Below are positions 1-8,846 of a stretch of 64,000 nt of DNA, one piece after another (within the stretch, counting starts at the first letter, position 1; each line of letters opens with the position of its first letter). Under the pieces are notes generated by a model, which saw nothing but the letters and a program-made list of their open reading frames with translations, was not told the DNA's origin and ran no database searches. Position numbers and translations under genes: made by a program. Where the stretch lies: NCBI RefSeq assembly GCF_007746795.1, contig NZ_CP036343.1:730480-794479 (forward strand), written 5' to 3'. Origin of the DNA: Gimesia algae (GTDB lineage Bacteria > Planctomycetota > Planctomycetia > Planctomycetales > Planctomycetaceae).

Positions 1-246
1 GAGGGGCCTGTTAATTTTGTGGCCCCCGATGAAGTCACCAATCTGGAATTTACTAAAACGCTGGGAAAAGTCCTCTCGCGTCCGACGTGCCTGCCCGTTC
101 CGGCCTGGGCTATTAAAACGATCTTTGGAGAAATGGGGCAGGCGCTGATGTTGTGCAGTGCACGTGTCACTCCTCACAAACTGCAGGCAACTGGTTATGA
201 ATTCACTTACCCTAAACTGGAAGATGCATTTCGCGGCCTGCTGTGA
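1..246 (+). CDS. TIGR01777-family NAD-dependent epimerase, C-terminal end (partial)
   Basis: This is the last 81 codons of a gene that begins before the window; the frame is open from base 1 and stops with TGA. The residues resemble the C-terminal DUF1731-type tail of TIGR01777 (YfcH-like) sugar-nucleotide epimerases of the extended SDR family: the start PVNFVAP, then a T-K-x-L-G-x-V-L-x-R-P segment, a P-x-W-x-x-K stretch and a final G-Y-x-F-x-Y-P pattern. The Rossmann domain and catalytic Tyr/Lys are outside the window. The substrate is unknown for the family in general. It converges on miaB with only nine bases between the two stop codons. I am confident of the family, less so of any function. 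Confidence 0.75.
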   Translation, partial: EGPVNFVAPDEVTNLEFTKTLGKVLSRPTCLPVPAWAIKTIFGEMGQALMLCSARVTPHKLQATGYEFTYPKLEDAFRGLL

Positions 247-255
247 TGTGTAGAT

Positions 256-1788
256 TTACTGCAGGATCGGCAGTGAAGAACCGGGATTGTGCTGGAATTC
301 TTTCGTGACAATCCCGCCAATCAGAGTCGTAGGAGTTACATCGAAGATTTCCACACGGGTCAGGGAGCCTGCTAATCGTGGGTTGCCATCAAAGACCACA
401 ATGCGATCACAGTTGGACCGACCAACCAGTTGCTCTGCCAGCGATTCTTCAATCGCTTTCTGAGCTGACTTGCTGGGACCTTCGACCAGGACTTCGACCT
501 GTTTGCCAATGAACTCCGCATTATCTTCTTCACTGATCTGGTTCTGCACCGCCAGCATTTCATTGTTGCGGCGTTTTTTGACTTCATCAGGAATTTCATC
601 TTTGAACCGCTCTGCGGCTTTCGTACCCGGACGTTCGCTGTATTTGAAAATGAAACTGTTCTTGAAACGAAACTCGCGAATCGATTCCAGACTGAGTTGA
701 TGTGATTCTTCGGTTTCACCGGGATGGCCTACAATGAAATCACTGGAGACAGAGCAACCGGGGAGAATCTCGTTGACACGCTGCATCATCTCCCGGTAAT
801 CTTCTACCGTGTAACCCCGTTTCATGACTTTCAGGACATCATTGCAACCGTGCTGCAGGGGAACGTGCAGATAACGGGTGGCTTTGGGAAGATCCCGAAT
901 GGCCTCCAGCAGGTCGGTGGTCATGTCTTTGGGATAGCTGGTAACAAACTTGATGCGATTGATCCCTTCCACATCGTGGATCTGGTACAACAGATCAGAG
1001 AGGCGATACAGTTTACCATCCTGTGTATGTTTATAACTGTTGACGGTTTGACCGAGCAGTGTGACTTCTTTGACTCCCTGATCAGCGAGAACATTCACTT
1101 CCGATAGAATTTCGCGTGGAGAACGACTCTGTTCGGGGCCGCGGGTCGAAGGCACGACGCAGTAAGAACAGAATTTGTCACAACCGATCATGATCCGCAC
1201 AAATGCCTGATAAGGCGAGGGACGCATCTCAGGATCGCGCAACGGATCATAACTTTGAAAACTGTTAGTGATTTCCGCGAGCTTTCCATCCTTGCGGCCC
1301 AGACCCACCGCCAGTTCACGGCTGCGCACATTCTGACTGTGATTCACGCGTGCTTTGTCGATCAGACTGGAAACCTGCGCCAGCTGGCCGGTCCCGACTA
1401 CGAAATCGACCTGGGGGGCTTTTTGAAAAATCAGCTTCTGATCTTTCTGTGCCATACAGCCCATGACCCCGATCACTTTTTTGGGGTTTTTCCGGGCGCC
1501 GTAGCGCAACCTGCCTAAGGAACTATAAATTTTATGCTCCGCATGCTCCCGGACACTGCAGGTATTAAACAGAATGGTTTCTGCCTCTTTCACATTCTGT
1601 GTCAGTTCATAGCCACGTTTCCGCAGATCGGCTACGACCAGTTCGCTATCCAGCATATTCATCTGGCAGCCAACAGTTTCAATATAAAGCTTGTGGTTGT
1701 GATCCGTCACCACCTCTACCTGGCTTTCAGCTGTTTCAGCCGGTGTGTGTTCGGAATTTGATTCAGTGGTTTGATCAACGTGAGACAT
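256..1788 (-). CDS. miaB: tRNA-2-methylthio-N6-dimethylallyladenosine synthase MiaB
   Basis: MiaB is a radical-SAM methylthiotransferase that adds a methylthio group to i6A37 of tRNAs reading U-starting codons, in the cytoplasm. The 510-residue product has a loose N-terminal extension of about 30 residues. The UPF0004 domain follows, with its three cluster cysteines at about C41, C77 and C111 (the first in ETVGCQMN, the last in GVMGCMAQ). The radical-SAM motif CDKFCSYC lies at about 203-210, followed by VVPSTRGPE. A C-terminal TRAM-like domain begins near 440. The order and spacing fit MiaB better than RimO or MtaB. The length is slightly above the usual 440-480 because of the acidic N-terminal tail. 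It is transcribed alone or with the small gene at 1880-2098 upstream. Confidence 0.95.
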   Translation of the reverse strand: MSHVDQTTESNSEHTPAETAESQVEVVTDHNHKLYIETVGCQMNMLDSELVVADLRKRGYELTQNVKEAETILFNTCSVREHAEHKIYSSLGRLRYGARKNPKKVIGVMGCMAQKDQKLIFQKAPQVDFVVGTGQLAQVSSLIDKARVNHSQNVRSRELAVGLGRKDGKLAEITNSFQSYDPLRDPEMRPSPYQAFVRIMIGCDKFCSYCVVPSTRGPEQSRSPREILSEVNVLADQGVKEVTLLGQTVNSYKHTQDGKLYRLSDLLYQIHDVEGINRIKFVTSYPKDMTTDLLEAIRDLPKATRYLHVPLQHGCNDVLKVMKRGYTVEDYREMMQRVNEILPGCSVSSDFIVGHPGETEESHQLSLESIREFRFKNSFIFKYSERPGTKAAERFKDEIPDEVKKRRNNEMLAVQNQISEEDNAEFIGKQVEVLVEGPSKSAQKAIEESLAEQLVGRSNCDRIVVFDGNPRLAGSLTRVEIFDVTPTTLIGGIVTKEFQHNPGSSLPILQ

Positions 1789-1879
1789 GGACTGCTTTTA
1801 CTACTGTTTTAAATGAATGGGTCAATGTTCGTGCCGTAAACAAAATTACTGGCGTGTACTGAAACAGCGACGCCAGTAG

Positions 1880-2098
1880 TTAAGCTGCGGAAGCTTTTTG
1901 ATCGGCAGAGTTCCGTTCCGTCTGCTGCTCGGACGGATTGTTTTCGGTTGCCAGATTCCCTGATTGAGAGAGTTCCTGGGTATATTCAATCGCCAGTTGC
2001 TGGACAACCACTTTCTTATGATGCGTCATCAGGGAAGCCAGCGACTTCAAAGCTAATAGAGATGCGACGACATACAAAACCAGATTCCAGACATCCAT
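1880..2098 (-). CDS. Small membrane protein, unknown function
   Basis: The 72-residue product has one hydrophobic N-terminal segment (about residues 3-22, WNLVLYVVASLLALKSLASL), then a basic patch with HHKK, and a polar Gln/Asn/Ser/Glu-rich tail. This suggests a bitopic inner-membrane protein with a soluble tail. A near-ideal Shine-Dalgarno (AAGGAGGA on the minus strand, plus-strand 2104-2111) sits at good distance from the ATG, which argues for real translation. It precedes miaB in the same direction with about 90 bp between them. I do not recognise the family and assign no function. Confidence 0.6.
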   Translation of the reverse strand: MDVWNLVLYVVASLLALKSLASLMTHHKKVVVQQLAIEYTQELSQSGNLATENNPSEQQTERNSADQKASAA

Positions 2099-2368
2099 GT
2101 CAATCCTCCTTGAGATCCATGGTGGCGTTCAGTGCGAATTCCGTGAGACTCTACTTCATCACTCCCATAAACTCTTCGCTCAGTTACTGATACGAAGATG
2201 ATTCATCTATTTTTGGCGACGCTAGTGAATAATTCAATATCATTTATGCCTGATTCATGAAACCTGCGCAAAAGAATCATAAAATCTAAGCATTTCGGGT
2301 CTGTTTTGGGGCTTTCCTTCACCATTCAGGTCCAAACCTCTGAATTTACCGTCTGAACTGATCGATTC

Positions 2369-2941
2369 TCAGTCGCGAATTCGTTCAATATAGGAACCGG
2401 TTGCGGTATCCACTTTGATTTTTTCGCCGACATTGATGAAAGCGGGAACCTGTACCGTGGCGCCCGTTTCAATTGTGGCGGGTTTGGTCACATTTGTGGC
2501 GGTATTCCCTTTGGCAGCGGGTTCTGTATAAGTGACTTCCACCACGACCTGTTGAGGCGGATCCATGCCAATCAACTGATCATTCCAGAACAGCAGGTTG
2601 CAGATGGCACCATCCAGCAGGTAGTCCGCTGCATTTCCACATACCGACTCGCCAATTGTATATTGTTCGAAGGATTCATTATCCATAAAGTGCAGACCTG
2701 TTGCGTCTTTATACAGGTACTGTCCGTCACCTTTCCGGATATCGGCCTGTTCCAGACTTTCTCCACCACTTTTATAAGTCCGGTCAAGGATCGTGCCTTT
2801 GAGCAGATTCCGCAGTTTCGTACGGTACAGGGCCTGTCCTTTGCCCGGCTTGACAAAGTTGACTTCAATCATTTCATAAGGATCACCGTCGACGATCACT
2901 TTGACACCCTTGCGAAAATCGCCTGTACTGATTTGTGGCAT
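2369..2941 (-). CDS. efp: Translation elongation factor P
   Basis: EF-P binds ribosomes stalled on polyproline stretches and promotes peptide bond formation. The 190-residue protein has the full three-domain length: an N-terminal KOW-like domain with PGKGQA at 32-37, an OB domain in the middle, and a C-terminal domain ending in G-x-Y-I-x-R. The residue at the tip of the modification loop is Lys34 (not Arg), which is the form modified with beta-lysine by the EpmA/EpmB system. The divergent neighbour is epmB, so sequence and context agree on beta-lysylation. An epmA gene is not in the window. About 190 bp separate the two start codons and must hold both promoters. Confidence 0.97.
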   Translation of the reverse strand: MPQISTGDFRKGVKVIVDGDPYEMIEVNFVKPGKGQALYRTKLRNLLKGTILDRTYKSGGESLEQADIRKGDGQYLYKDATGLHFMDNESFEQYTIGESVCGNAADYLLDGAICNLLFWNDQLIGMDPPQQVVVEVTYTEPAAKGNTATNVTKPATIETGATVQVPAFINVGEKIKVDTATGSYIERIRD

Positions 2942-3133
2942 CGCTTAATTTCTCTGACAATAAAAGTGTTGTGAAAAGGTCATTTGAGTTTTGTTTCCAA
3001 GGGCGAGAGAATAACATATCTTCGAACCGTTGCAAACGAAGAGTAGCCGAAATGTCTTTCAATTTTTTCTGCCTGATAATACCCGGTTCCTCTCCGGAAC
3101 GATGAGATCACTTACTGGATTACCAATTTTATA

Positions 3134-4141
3134 ATGGCAATATCGCTTTCAGAAACGACCTGGCAAAAATCGCTGTCCCAGGCGATCCGTGATCCACGGG
3201 AACTTATTTCCAGACTGAATTTGCCGCAAGAGCTGCTGGAACCGGCCCGCAGCGGTGCGCATTTGTTCCCCGTCATGGTTCCAGTCAGTTATCTGAATCG
3301 AATTGAACCCGGTAATCTCGACGATCCGCTCTTGAAACAAATTCTGCCTGTTGAACTGGAAAACACGGATGTCCCGGGGTTTGAGACAGATGCTGTTGGT
3401 GATTTAAAAGTCAGATCCACGTCGGGAATCCTGCAGAAATACCATGGCAGGGCATTATTGATGGTCAGCGGTGCCTGTGCGATCCACTGCCGCTATTGTT
3501 TCCGCAGACATTACCCCTACGGCGATGAACCACGCACATTGGCGGAATGGGAACCGGTCTGGCAGTCCCTGCAGGCTGATTCGACCATTCAGGAAATCAT
3601 TTTGAGCGGTGGGGATCCCCTCTTACTCACCGATATCCGCCTGAATGCGCTCTGTGAGCGGATCGCTGTAATTCCACATGTGAAACGACTCCGGATCCAT
3701 AGCCGTCTGCCTGTTGTATTGCCCGATCGAATTCATGCTGGTTTGCTGGAAATGTTACAACGTCTGTCAGAGCAGGGCACGATGCCCTGGATGGTGATTC
3801 ATGTGAATCATCCGAATGAAATTGCCGCTGATGTAGAATTCGCAATCAAACAGATGCTGCAGGCAGGCATCCCGGTTCTGAATCAGTCTGTATTATTGAA
3901 GGGAATTAATGATACCACTGAGACTTTGATTGCATTATCGGAAAAGCTGGTCAATCTGGGCGTCATTCCGTATTACCTGCATCAATTGGATCGTGTGACA
4001 GGTGCAGCCCACTTTGAGGTCCTGGAAGAGCACGGACGGAAACTGATTGAGGAACTGCGCACCCGTCTGCCAGGCTACGCGGTGCCTCAGTATGTCCGTG
4101 AGATTCCTGGTGAACCCCATAAAACTTCGCTTCTGGGGTAG
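3134..4141 (+). CDS. epmB: EF-P beta-lysylation protein EpmB (lysine 2,3-aminomutase family)
   Basis: EpmB is a radical-SAM, PLP-dependent aminomutase that converts (S)-alpha-lysine to (R)-beta-lysine, which EpmA attaches to Lys34 of EF-P. The 335-residue product is short like EpmB, lacking the extra parts of KamA. The cluster motif is C115-x3-C119-x2-C122 in GACAIHCRYCFRR. The IILSGGDPL motif near 158-166 belongs to the SAM domain, and the PLP lysine is expected in the C-terminal third. It is divergent from efp, as in Escherichia coli, and its stop lies six bases before the convergent murD stop. The EpmB rather than KamA assignment rests on length and neighbourhood and is strong. Confidence 0.92.
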   Translation: MAISLSETTWQKSLSQAIRDPRELISRLNLPQELLEPARSGAHLFPVMVPVSYLNRIEPGNLDDPLLKQILPVELENTDVPGFETDAVGDLKVRSTSGILQKYHGRALLMVSGACAIHCRYCFRRHYPYGDEPRTLAEWEPVWQSLQADSTIQEIILSGGDPLLLTDIRLNALCERIAVIPHVKRLRIHSRLPVVLPDRIHAGLLEMLQRLSEQGTMPWMVIHVNHPNEIAADVEFAIKQMLQAGIPVLNQSVLLKGINDTTETLIALSEKLVNLGVIPYYLHQLDRVTGAAHFEVLEEHGRKLIEELRTRLPGYAVPQYVREIPGEPHKTSLLG

Positions 4142-4146
4142 CTCAA

Positions 4147-5562
4147 TCAGACGCCGTCAGAAAGTTGCCGGAACAAGGCAGTAAAGCGCTCGCCGCGTTC
4201 TACGAAGCTGGAAAACCAGTCATAGCTGGCACAGCCAGGTGAGAGCAAAATCACATCCCCTGGAGCCGATTGTTGAAACGCCCAGTCAAAAGCGGCTTCA
4301 AAAGAAGTCTGAGGCAGTGACATTACTGCAAGTTCAGACTCTTGAATTGCGTCCTGTCTTTCCTGCAGAAGCTCATGCATGAGCTTACCTGTTTGGCCCA
4401 TCAGAGCGGTCGCTTTGGTACCTGTCAGTAGTTTTTCGACAAATTTTGTCAGGTCCACCTGTTTATTTGAGCCACCAGCCAGCAGGATCACTGGGTTATT
4501 GTGAAAAGCTTCCAGGGCACAGATGACTGATTCCGGGGTCGTCGCCAGGGAATCATTGTAAAATTTTCGCTGCTGAAATTCGCCGAGAAATTCAAGGCGA
4601 TGTGGTAATCCGGTGAACGACTCGAGTCCCTGTTTCAGTGCATGGTCAGCTATACCCGCTGCCCGACACGCCAGTATTGCTGCTGCTGCATTCCATCGAT
4701 TGTGAGAACCGGGTACTTCCAACTCGGGCGAAAGTGCTAGCTTTTGATCTTTGAACTGAAATTGATCCTGATCGACAAACAGATCAGGGGCGAGTTCAGC
4801 GTGTGTACCAAAATAGAAGATGTCTCCAGGAGTCTGCCAGGTTTGCAATTCCAGATCATCCTGATTGAGAACTGCCACATCCGTTTCATTCTGCCAGCGC
4901 ATGATCGTCTGTTTGGCTTGACGATAATGCGTCAGCGCCTGATGCCAGTCGAGATGATTGGGGCTGAAGTTTGTGACGACGGCAATTTGCGGGCTGACCT
5001 GGATACGGTTAAGTGCTTCCAGCTGAAAACTACTCAATTCCAGCACCACCCAGTCTTCGGACTGAATCTGCTCCAGTTCGGGCAACAGACTGATGCCAAT
5101 ATTCCCACCCAGCCAGCAGCGCTGGCCGGCGGCTTGCAACAGATTGTAGATCATGGCAGTCGTTGTGGATTTTCCATTGCTCCCGGTGACCCCGATGACG
5201 CGTCCCGGATTAAGCTGCCAGAACAGTTCAATCTCACTGCTGACTGGAATCCGTTGTTGAGTGGCATTCCTTAACAGGGCATGACCGGGAGGAATCGCCG
5301 GGTTCACGACCAGCAAATCGATGTCAGTTAATTCAGGAGACTGGTCTCCCAGTTGGAAGGTCACTTCCGGACAGTCTTCCAACTTTTGCAAGGAATCCTG
5401 TAGTGCCTGAGCTGATTTGGCATCAATGACAGTAACCCGTGCCCCTCTTTCAGCTAGAAATCGGACGGTTGCCACACCGCCTCCAAATTTCCCGAGACCG
5501 AGTACGGTAACATCCTTCCCGGCCAGGTCATTGTTCTGAATAAAATAGGGCAAAATGCTCAT
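4147..5562 (-). CDS. murD: UDP-N-acetylmuramoyl-L-alanine--D-glutamate ligase
   Basis: MurD adds D-glutamate to UDP-MurNAc-L-Ala in cytoplasmic peptidoglycan precursor synthesis, using ATP. The 471-residue protein shows the three Mur-ligase parts: an N-terminal Rossmann domain with GLGKFGGGVA (22-31), a central ATPase domain with the P-loop GVTGSNGKSTTT (Lys at about 131), ELSSFQLE and NFSPNHLDWH, and a C-terminal domain with YNDSLATTPES, LLAGGSNKQVD and LLSPGCASYDWF. The usual NDSKATN motif reads NDSLATT here, a variation in a normally Lys-containing loop. It is alone on its strand, not in a dcw cluster. Its presence fits planctomycetes having peptidoglycan. Confidence 0.95.
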   Translation of the reverse strand: MSILPYFIQNNDLAGKDVTVLGLGKFGGGVATVRFLAERGARVTVIDAKSAQALQDSLQKLEDCPEVTFQLGDQSPELTDIDLLVVNPAIPPGHALLRNATQQRIPVSSEIELFWQLNPGRVIGVTGSNGKSTTTAMIYNLLQAAGQRCWLGGNIGISLLPELEQIQSEDWVVLELSSFQLEALNRIQVSPQIAVVTNFSPNHLDWHQALTHYRQAKQTIMRWQNETDVAVLNQDDLELQTWQTPGDIFYFGTHAELAPDLFVDQDQFQFKDQKLALSPELEVPGSHNRWNAAAAILACRAAGIADHALKQGLESFTGLPHRLEFLGEFQQRKFYNDSLATTPESVICALEAFHNNPVILLAGGSNKQVDLTKFVEKLLTGTKATALMGQTGKLMHELLQERQDAIQESELAVMSLPQTSFEAAFDWAFQQSAPGDVILLSPGCASYDWFSSFVERGERFTALFRQLSDGV

Positions 5563-5733
5563 GGAATATGGTTATGCTCTTGGCACTGGTCTGAAAAATC
5601 TCTGCTGAAATTACGTGAGAGTCGTAACTGGAAATTGCGCTGGCATCAGTAGGTTTGCATATTTCATGAATCCGCGGTAGTCTGATTTCGAAACAAAATT
5701 TATGAATCCACAGTTCAATTTGAGGGTCAGCCA

Positions 5734-7701
5734 ATGTTGCTTGCTGCCGAAAAGAATGTCTGGTTAGGACTGCACACAGCCGACTGGATCATACTGGCTC
5801 TTTACTTTGTTGTCATTCTTGCCATTGGTCTCTGGTCTGTCAAAAGGGTCAAAGACATGGCAGACTTCTTCATGGGGGGCCGCCGTTTCGGGAAGGTCTT
5901 CATGATGTTCTTCGCCTTTGGCTCGGGAACGAGCAGCGAACAGGCCATCAGTGTCGTCGCTGGTACCTGGCGGGCAGGACTGGCGGGCATCTGGTGGCAG
6001 TTTCTCTGGTTATGGGCCACCCCGTTTTACTGGATTGTCGCGCCACTCATGCGCCGCATGCGTGCCCTGACGACGGCGGATTTCTTTGAGACCCGCTTCA
6101 ACGGGCCGACTGCGGTCATGTATTCATTTTACGGGATTGCCATTTCGATTACTTTTATCGCCGGCGGCCTGTTTGGCACGGGAAAGATGGTCGATGCATT
6201 AACAGGCAATGAGTTGGACCGGCTTTCCGTTGAAGCTAATATCATGGTTCCGGCTGCAGAATGGGATACCACTGAAAAGACATTTCACATCACAGAACGT
6301 CGGTTACAGGGTTATGAATTTGCGATTCTGGCCGTGACTGTCATGTTTGTAATTTATGGTATGGCGGGTGGCCTGGGAGCCGCCATTATCACTGACTTTA
6401 TCCAGGGGATTTTGACCATCGTGTTTTCATTCCTGCTACTGCCGTTTGTGTTTTTCGAGATCGGCGGGTTTGGAATGCTCCATCAGCAGTCGGATCTCAA
6501 GAAAGGCATGCTGGATCTGACGGTCAGTCCCGAACTGGCTGCCACGATGGGAGAACCGATCACCCCGTTTTACGTCTGTATGCTATCAATTACTGCTCTG
6601 GCCGGAATTGTAATTCAACCTCATATTATGGGTGTCTGTGGGGCAGGGAAGACCGAATATGAAGGCCGCTTCGGATTCACTGTCGGTAATTTCCTGAAAC
6701 GATTCTGTACGGTCGCCTGGACGTTTACCGGACTGGCCTGCATTGTCTGGTATATGGGCGATAACAGTCCGCTGAAAACATCACCTGATCCAGCCGACCA
6801 GGCGGTTTATCAGTCTCTCATGCTGCGAGCCAGTCCTGAATACGATCAGCTTTCTGACGAGGAAAAAGCGAAAGTAGAGACCACCGATAAGAACTTTGCA
6901 GACAAGCTCTTTGGCATGGCGGCACATGATATTCTGCCACGCATTGCCCCCGGTCTGATCGGGCTGCTGCTGGCATCCCTGCTGGCGGCAGTGATGAGTA
7001 CCAGTGATGCCCAGATGATTATTTCCAGTGGTTTATTTACGGAAAATATCTACCGAAAATGTATCGCCAAAAATAAGTCCCAGCGGCATTACCTTTGGGT
7101 AGGGCGCGTGGCAGGGCTGGTGATTGTGATCATGGCGCTGATCCTGCAAACTACGTTTACAGATATTATCGATGCCTTGAAAATCATTGTAAAAACGCCG
7201 GCCTGTATCGGTATCAGCCTCTGGTTTGGCATTGTCTGGCGACGCTGGAATGTGATATCTGTCTGGGTCTCAACGATCACGGGAATCGTGGTCTGGTCCG
7301 TCGTCGCGTTTCATGCAGACACCTTATATAACTCAGGACTGCTGCCGGAGAGCATGTTTAAATCCGCAACAGAAATGAAAGATGTCTGGCAGATGTTCTC
7401 CTTCATGAGTCTGGCAATTCTCAGTGGTATTCTTGTAAGCTTCCTGACACCACGCCAATCACAGGAAAAGCTGGACCATTTCTATAAGCTGATGCATACG
7501 CCGGTGAGACTCAATGAAGTCATCGATGCCCCCTGTACGCTGCCAGCAGAGCCGGAACCCATGGGTAAAAAGCTGTTTCCCAACTCGAAAGATATTGAAA
7601 TCCCCTATCCTACATTTCAGGATCTGGCCGGGTTTGCTCTGGCATGGGGGGCGGTTGCTGCGATCATCTTTCTGACACAATTCCTGGCTAAAGTGGCCTG
7701 A
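5734..7701 (+). CDS. Sodium:solute symporter family protein
   Basis: This is a 655-residue inner-membrane transporter of the SSS family, coupling Na+ (or H+) entry to uptake of an unidentified solute. The N-terminus has the family start (ADWIILALYFVVILAIG), followed by the ADFFMGGR motif typical of SSS helix 1-2 loops. An unusually conserved SGTSSEQAI segment lies near 69, and the later hydrophobic blocks add up to about 13 membrane segments. A soluble insert of roughly 70 residues lies around 345-400, and a polar C-terminal stretch of about 75 residues precedes a last membrane segment. The longer form with an insert is seen in planctomycete SSS proteins. Substrate cannot be read from sequence. 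Confidence 0.85.
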   Translation: MLLAAEKNVWLGLHTADWIILALYFVVILAIGLWSVKRVKDMADFFMGGRRFGKVFMMFFAFGSGTSSEQAISVVAGTWRAGLAGIWWQFLWLWATPFYWIVAPLMRRMRALTTADFFETRFNGPTAVMYSFYGIAISITFIAGGLFGTGKMVDALTGNELDRLSVEANIMVPAAEWDTTEKTFHITERRLQGYEFAILAVTVMFVIYGMAGGLGAAIITDFIQGILTIVFSFLLLPFVFFEIGGFGMLHQQSDLKKGMLDLTVSPELAATMGEPITPFYVCMLSITALAGIVIQPHIMGVCGAGKTEYEGRFGFTVGNFLKRFCTVAWTFTGLACIVWYMGDNSPLKTSPDPADQAVYQSLMLRASPEYDQLSDEEKAKVETTDKNFADKLFGMAAHDILPRIAPGLIGLLLASLLAAVMSTSDAQMIISSGLFTENIYRKCIAKNKSQRHYLWVGRVAGLVIVIMALILQTTFTDIIDALKIIVKTPACIGISLWFGIVWRRWNVISVWVSTITGIVVWSVVAFHADTLYNSGLLPESMFKSATEMKDVWQMFSFMSLAILSGILVSFLTPRQSQEKLDHFYKLMHTPVRLNEVIDAPCTLPAEPEPMGKKLFPNSKDIEIPYPTFQDLAGFALAWGAVAAIIFLTQFLAKVA

Positions 7702-7751
7702 ACCTGCTGCCGTTTGTGCCAAACCGGATTGAGGCCATCCCAAATCTGCGT

Positions 7752-7788
7752 AAAAAAACAGCCGAAAACATAACTGTTTCCGGCTGTT
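7752..7788 (-). terminator. Intrinsic terminator of the Cys-rich protein gene
   Basis: AACAGCCGAAAAC at 7757-7769 pairs with GTTTCCGGCTGTT at 7776-7788 over 13 positions with one mismatch. On the minus strand the stem is followed by a run of seven U (plus-strand A7752-7758). It therefore terminates the minus-strand gene at 7821. There is no T run on the plus-strand side, though the stem may also slow readthrough from the symporter gene. Confidence 0.75.
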
Positions 7789-7820
7789 AAATATTGTGAT
7801 GAAGCTACTACTTTATTTCA

Positions 7821-8291
7821 TTAGCTGCGGTAAGTCACGGTGACTTTTCCACGGCGTGATTCGACAACCACGCTGTATTTCCCGTAATCAAAAATCTTGC
7901 GTCGTCCGTCTTTAGTGCAGCGAACGCATTCGCAGGCACAAGTGGGAGCACAAATTTCCACAGCCACACATCCTGGTTCGCAACAGCTGTGTTTGGGTGC
8001 ACATGGATCAACAATCAATACAAGTTTTGGATTCGAACAGGGAGCGATGTTGCGAGGACGTTTGTATTTGACACAATCAAATACGGGAATCTCTTGTGAA
8101 GCAACATGGTGTTCATACGGTTGCGGTGCCAACTCAGGCATGGGTACAGGACCAACTGACGGCGGTAATGCAGTCGTCTGGCCCACCAATAACCCTTGTC
8201 CCAGATTAAATACAGGACCCTGAGCTTGCGCTGTTGAAGTTGAAACGGTCAAGGCAATCATGCCTAACGTGTAACAAACAATCTTGTTCAT
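7821..8291 (-). CDS. Secreted cysteine-rich protein, unknown function
   Basis: The 156-residue product starts with a Sec signal peptide (hydrophobic stretch to about residue 21, cleavage expected after AQA) and continues with a Pro-rich linker. About residues 70-125 carry roughly a dozen cysteines, several paired as CC or CxC (for example CCEPGC and CACECVRC), and a basic C-terminal end follows. Such a region suggests disulfide cross-linking or metal binding outside the cytoplasm, as in cell-surface proteins of planctomycetes, but no domain is recognised. A terminator lies just downstream at 7752-7788. Confidence 0.7.
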   Translation of the reverse strand: MNKIVCYTLGMIALTVSTSTAQAQGPVFNLGQGLLVGQTTALPPSVGPVPMPELAPQPYEHHVASQEIPVFDCVKYKRPRNIAPCSNPKLVLIVDPCAPKHSCCEPGCVAVEICAPTCACECVRCTKDGRRKIFDYGKYSVVVESRRGKVTVTYRS

Positions 8292-8846
8292 CTCTGAATA
8301 CTCCTTTTGCTACCTTGGTGAACTCCATTAAGGCAGCTGATTGATAAAAATCAATGTTGTTTCCCCCGACAACGTGCTTGTAGTCATTCTCCAGAATGCA
8401 TGCGATCAAGCAGGTGAATAGTCAGTTCGTTCTCGGTTGCTCACCAGTCAAATTATACTCTACTATCAATACGAGTCGCCAATTAATCAGCAAAGCAGGT
8501 GAAAAACCGGTATCAGTTACGTACCTGATAATGATCAGAGATAATAAGTGGAGTTTGAGATGACAAGGGTTGGCCAGCAATTATTTGCGTAATCAACCAG
8601 ACAACCCCTGTCTCACTGACCGGAACAGTTTCACAGGCAATTGAAAATTATCTGTCTCAGCTTGAATTCGGTCTGATCCTGTTTTGATATCGACACGTGG
8701 GATATTTGAAAAAGGGATAATCTGAATTGCCAAACATGTACAAATCGTAATAAGATTTTACAATCCTTCCGGGATGCAGTTGCAAGCCGTGCTCAGATAA
8801 CACATAATCTAATTGGTTTAATTTCAAGGACTTGAGGGAGACATCC
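8292..8846. other. Intergenic region between divergent genes
   Basis: About 555 bp separates two divergent exported-protein genes and should hold both promoters. A possible sigma-70-like promoter for the plus-strand gene is TTGCCA at 8727-8732 and TAAGAT at 8751-8756 with an 18-base spacer, which is weak. Short open frames on the minus strand here have no ribosome binding site or family resemblance. I see no RNA gene or repeat. Confidence 0.4.

Noticed and set aside
4744..5274. 176-codon plus-strand frame opposite murD
   Set aside because: A shadow of murD, whose P-loop and other motifs are intact.
5528..5734. 68-codon minus-strand frame just upstream of murD
   Set aside because: It overlaps the murD start in another frame and looks random.
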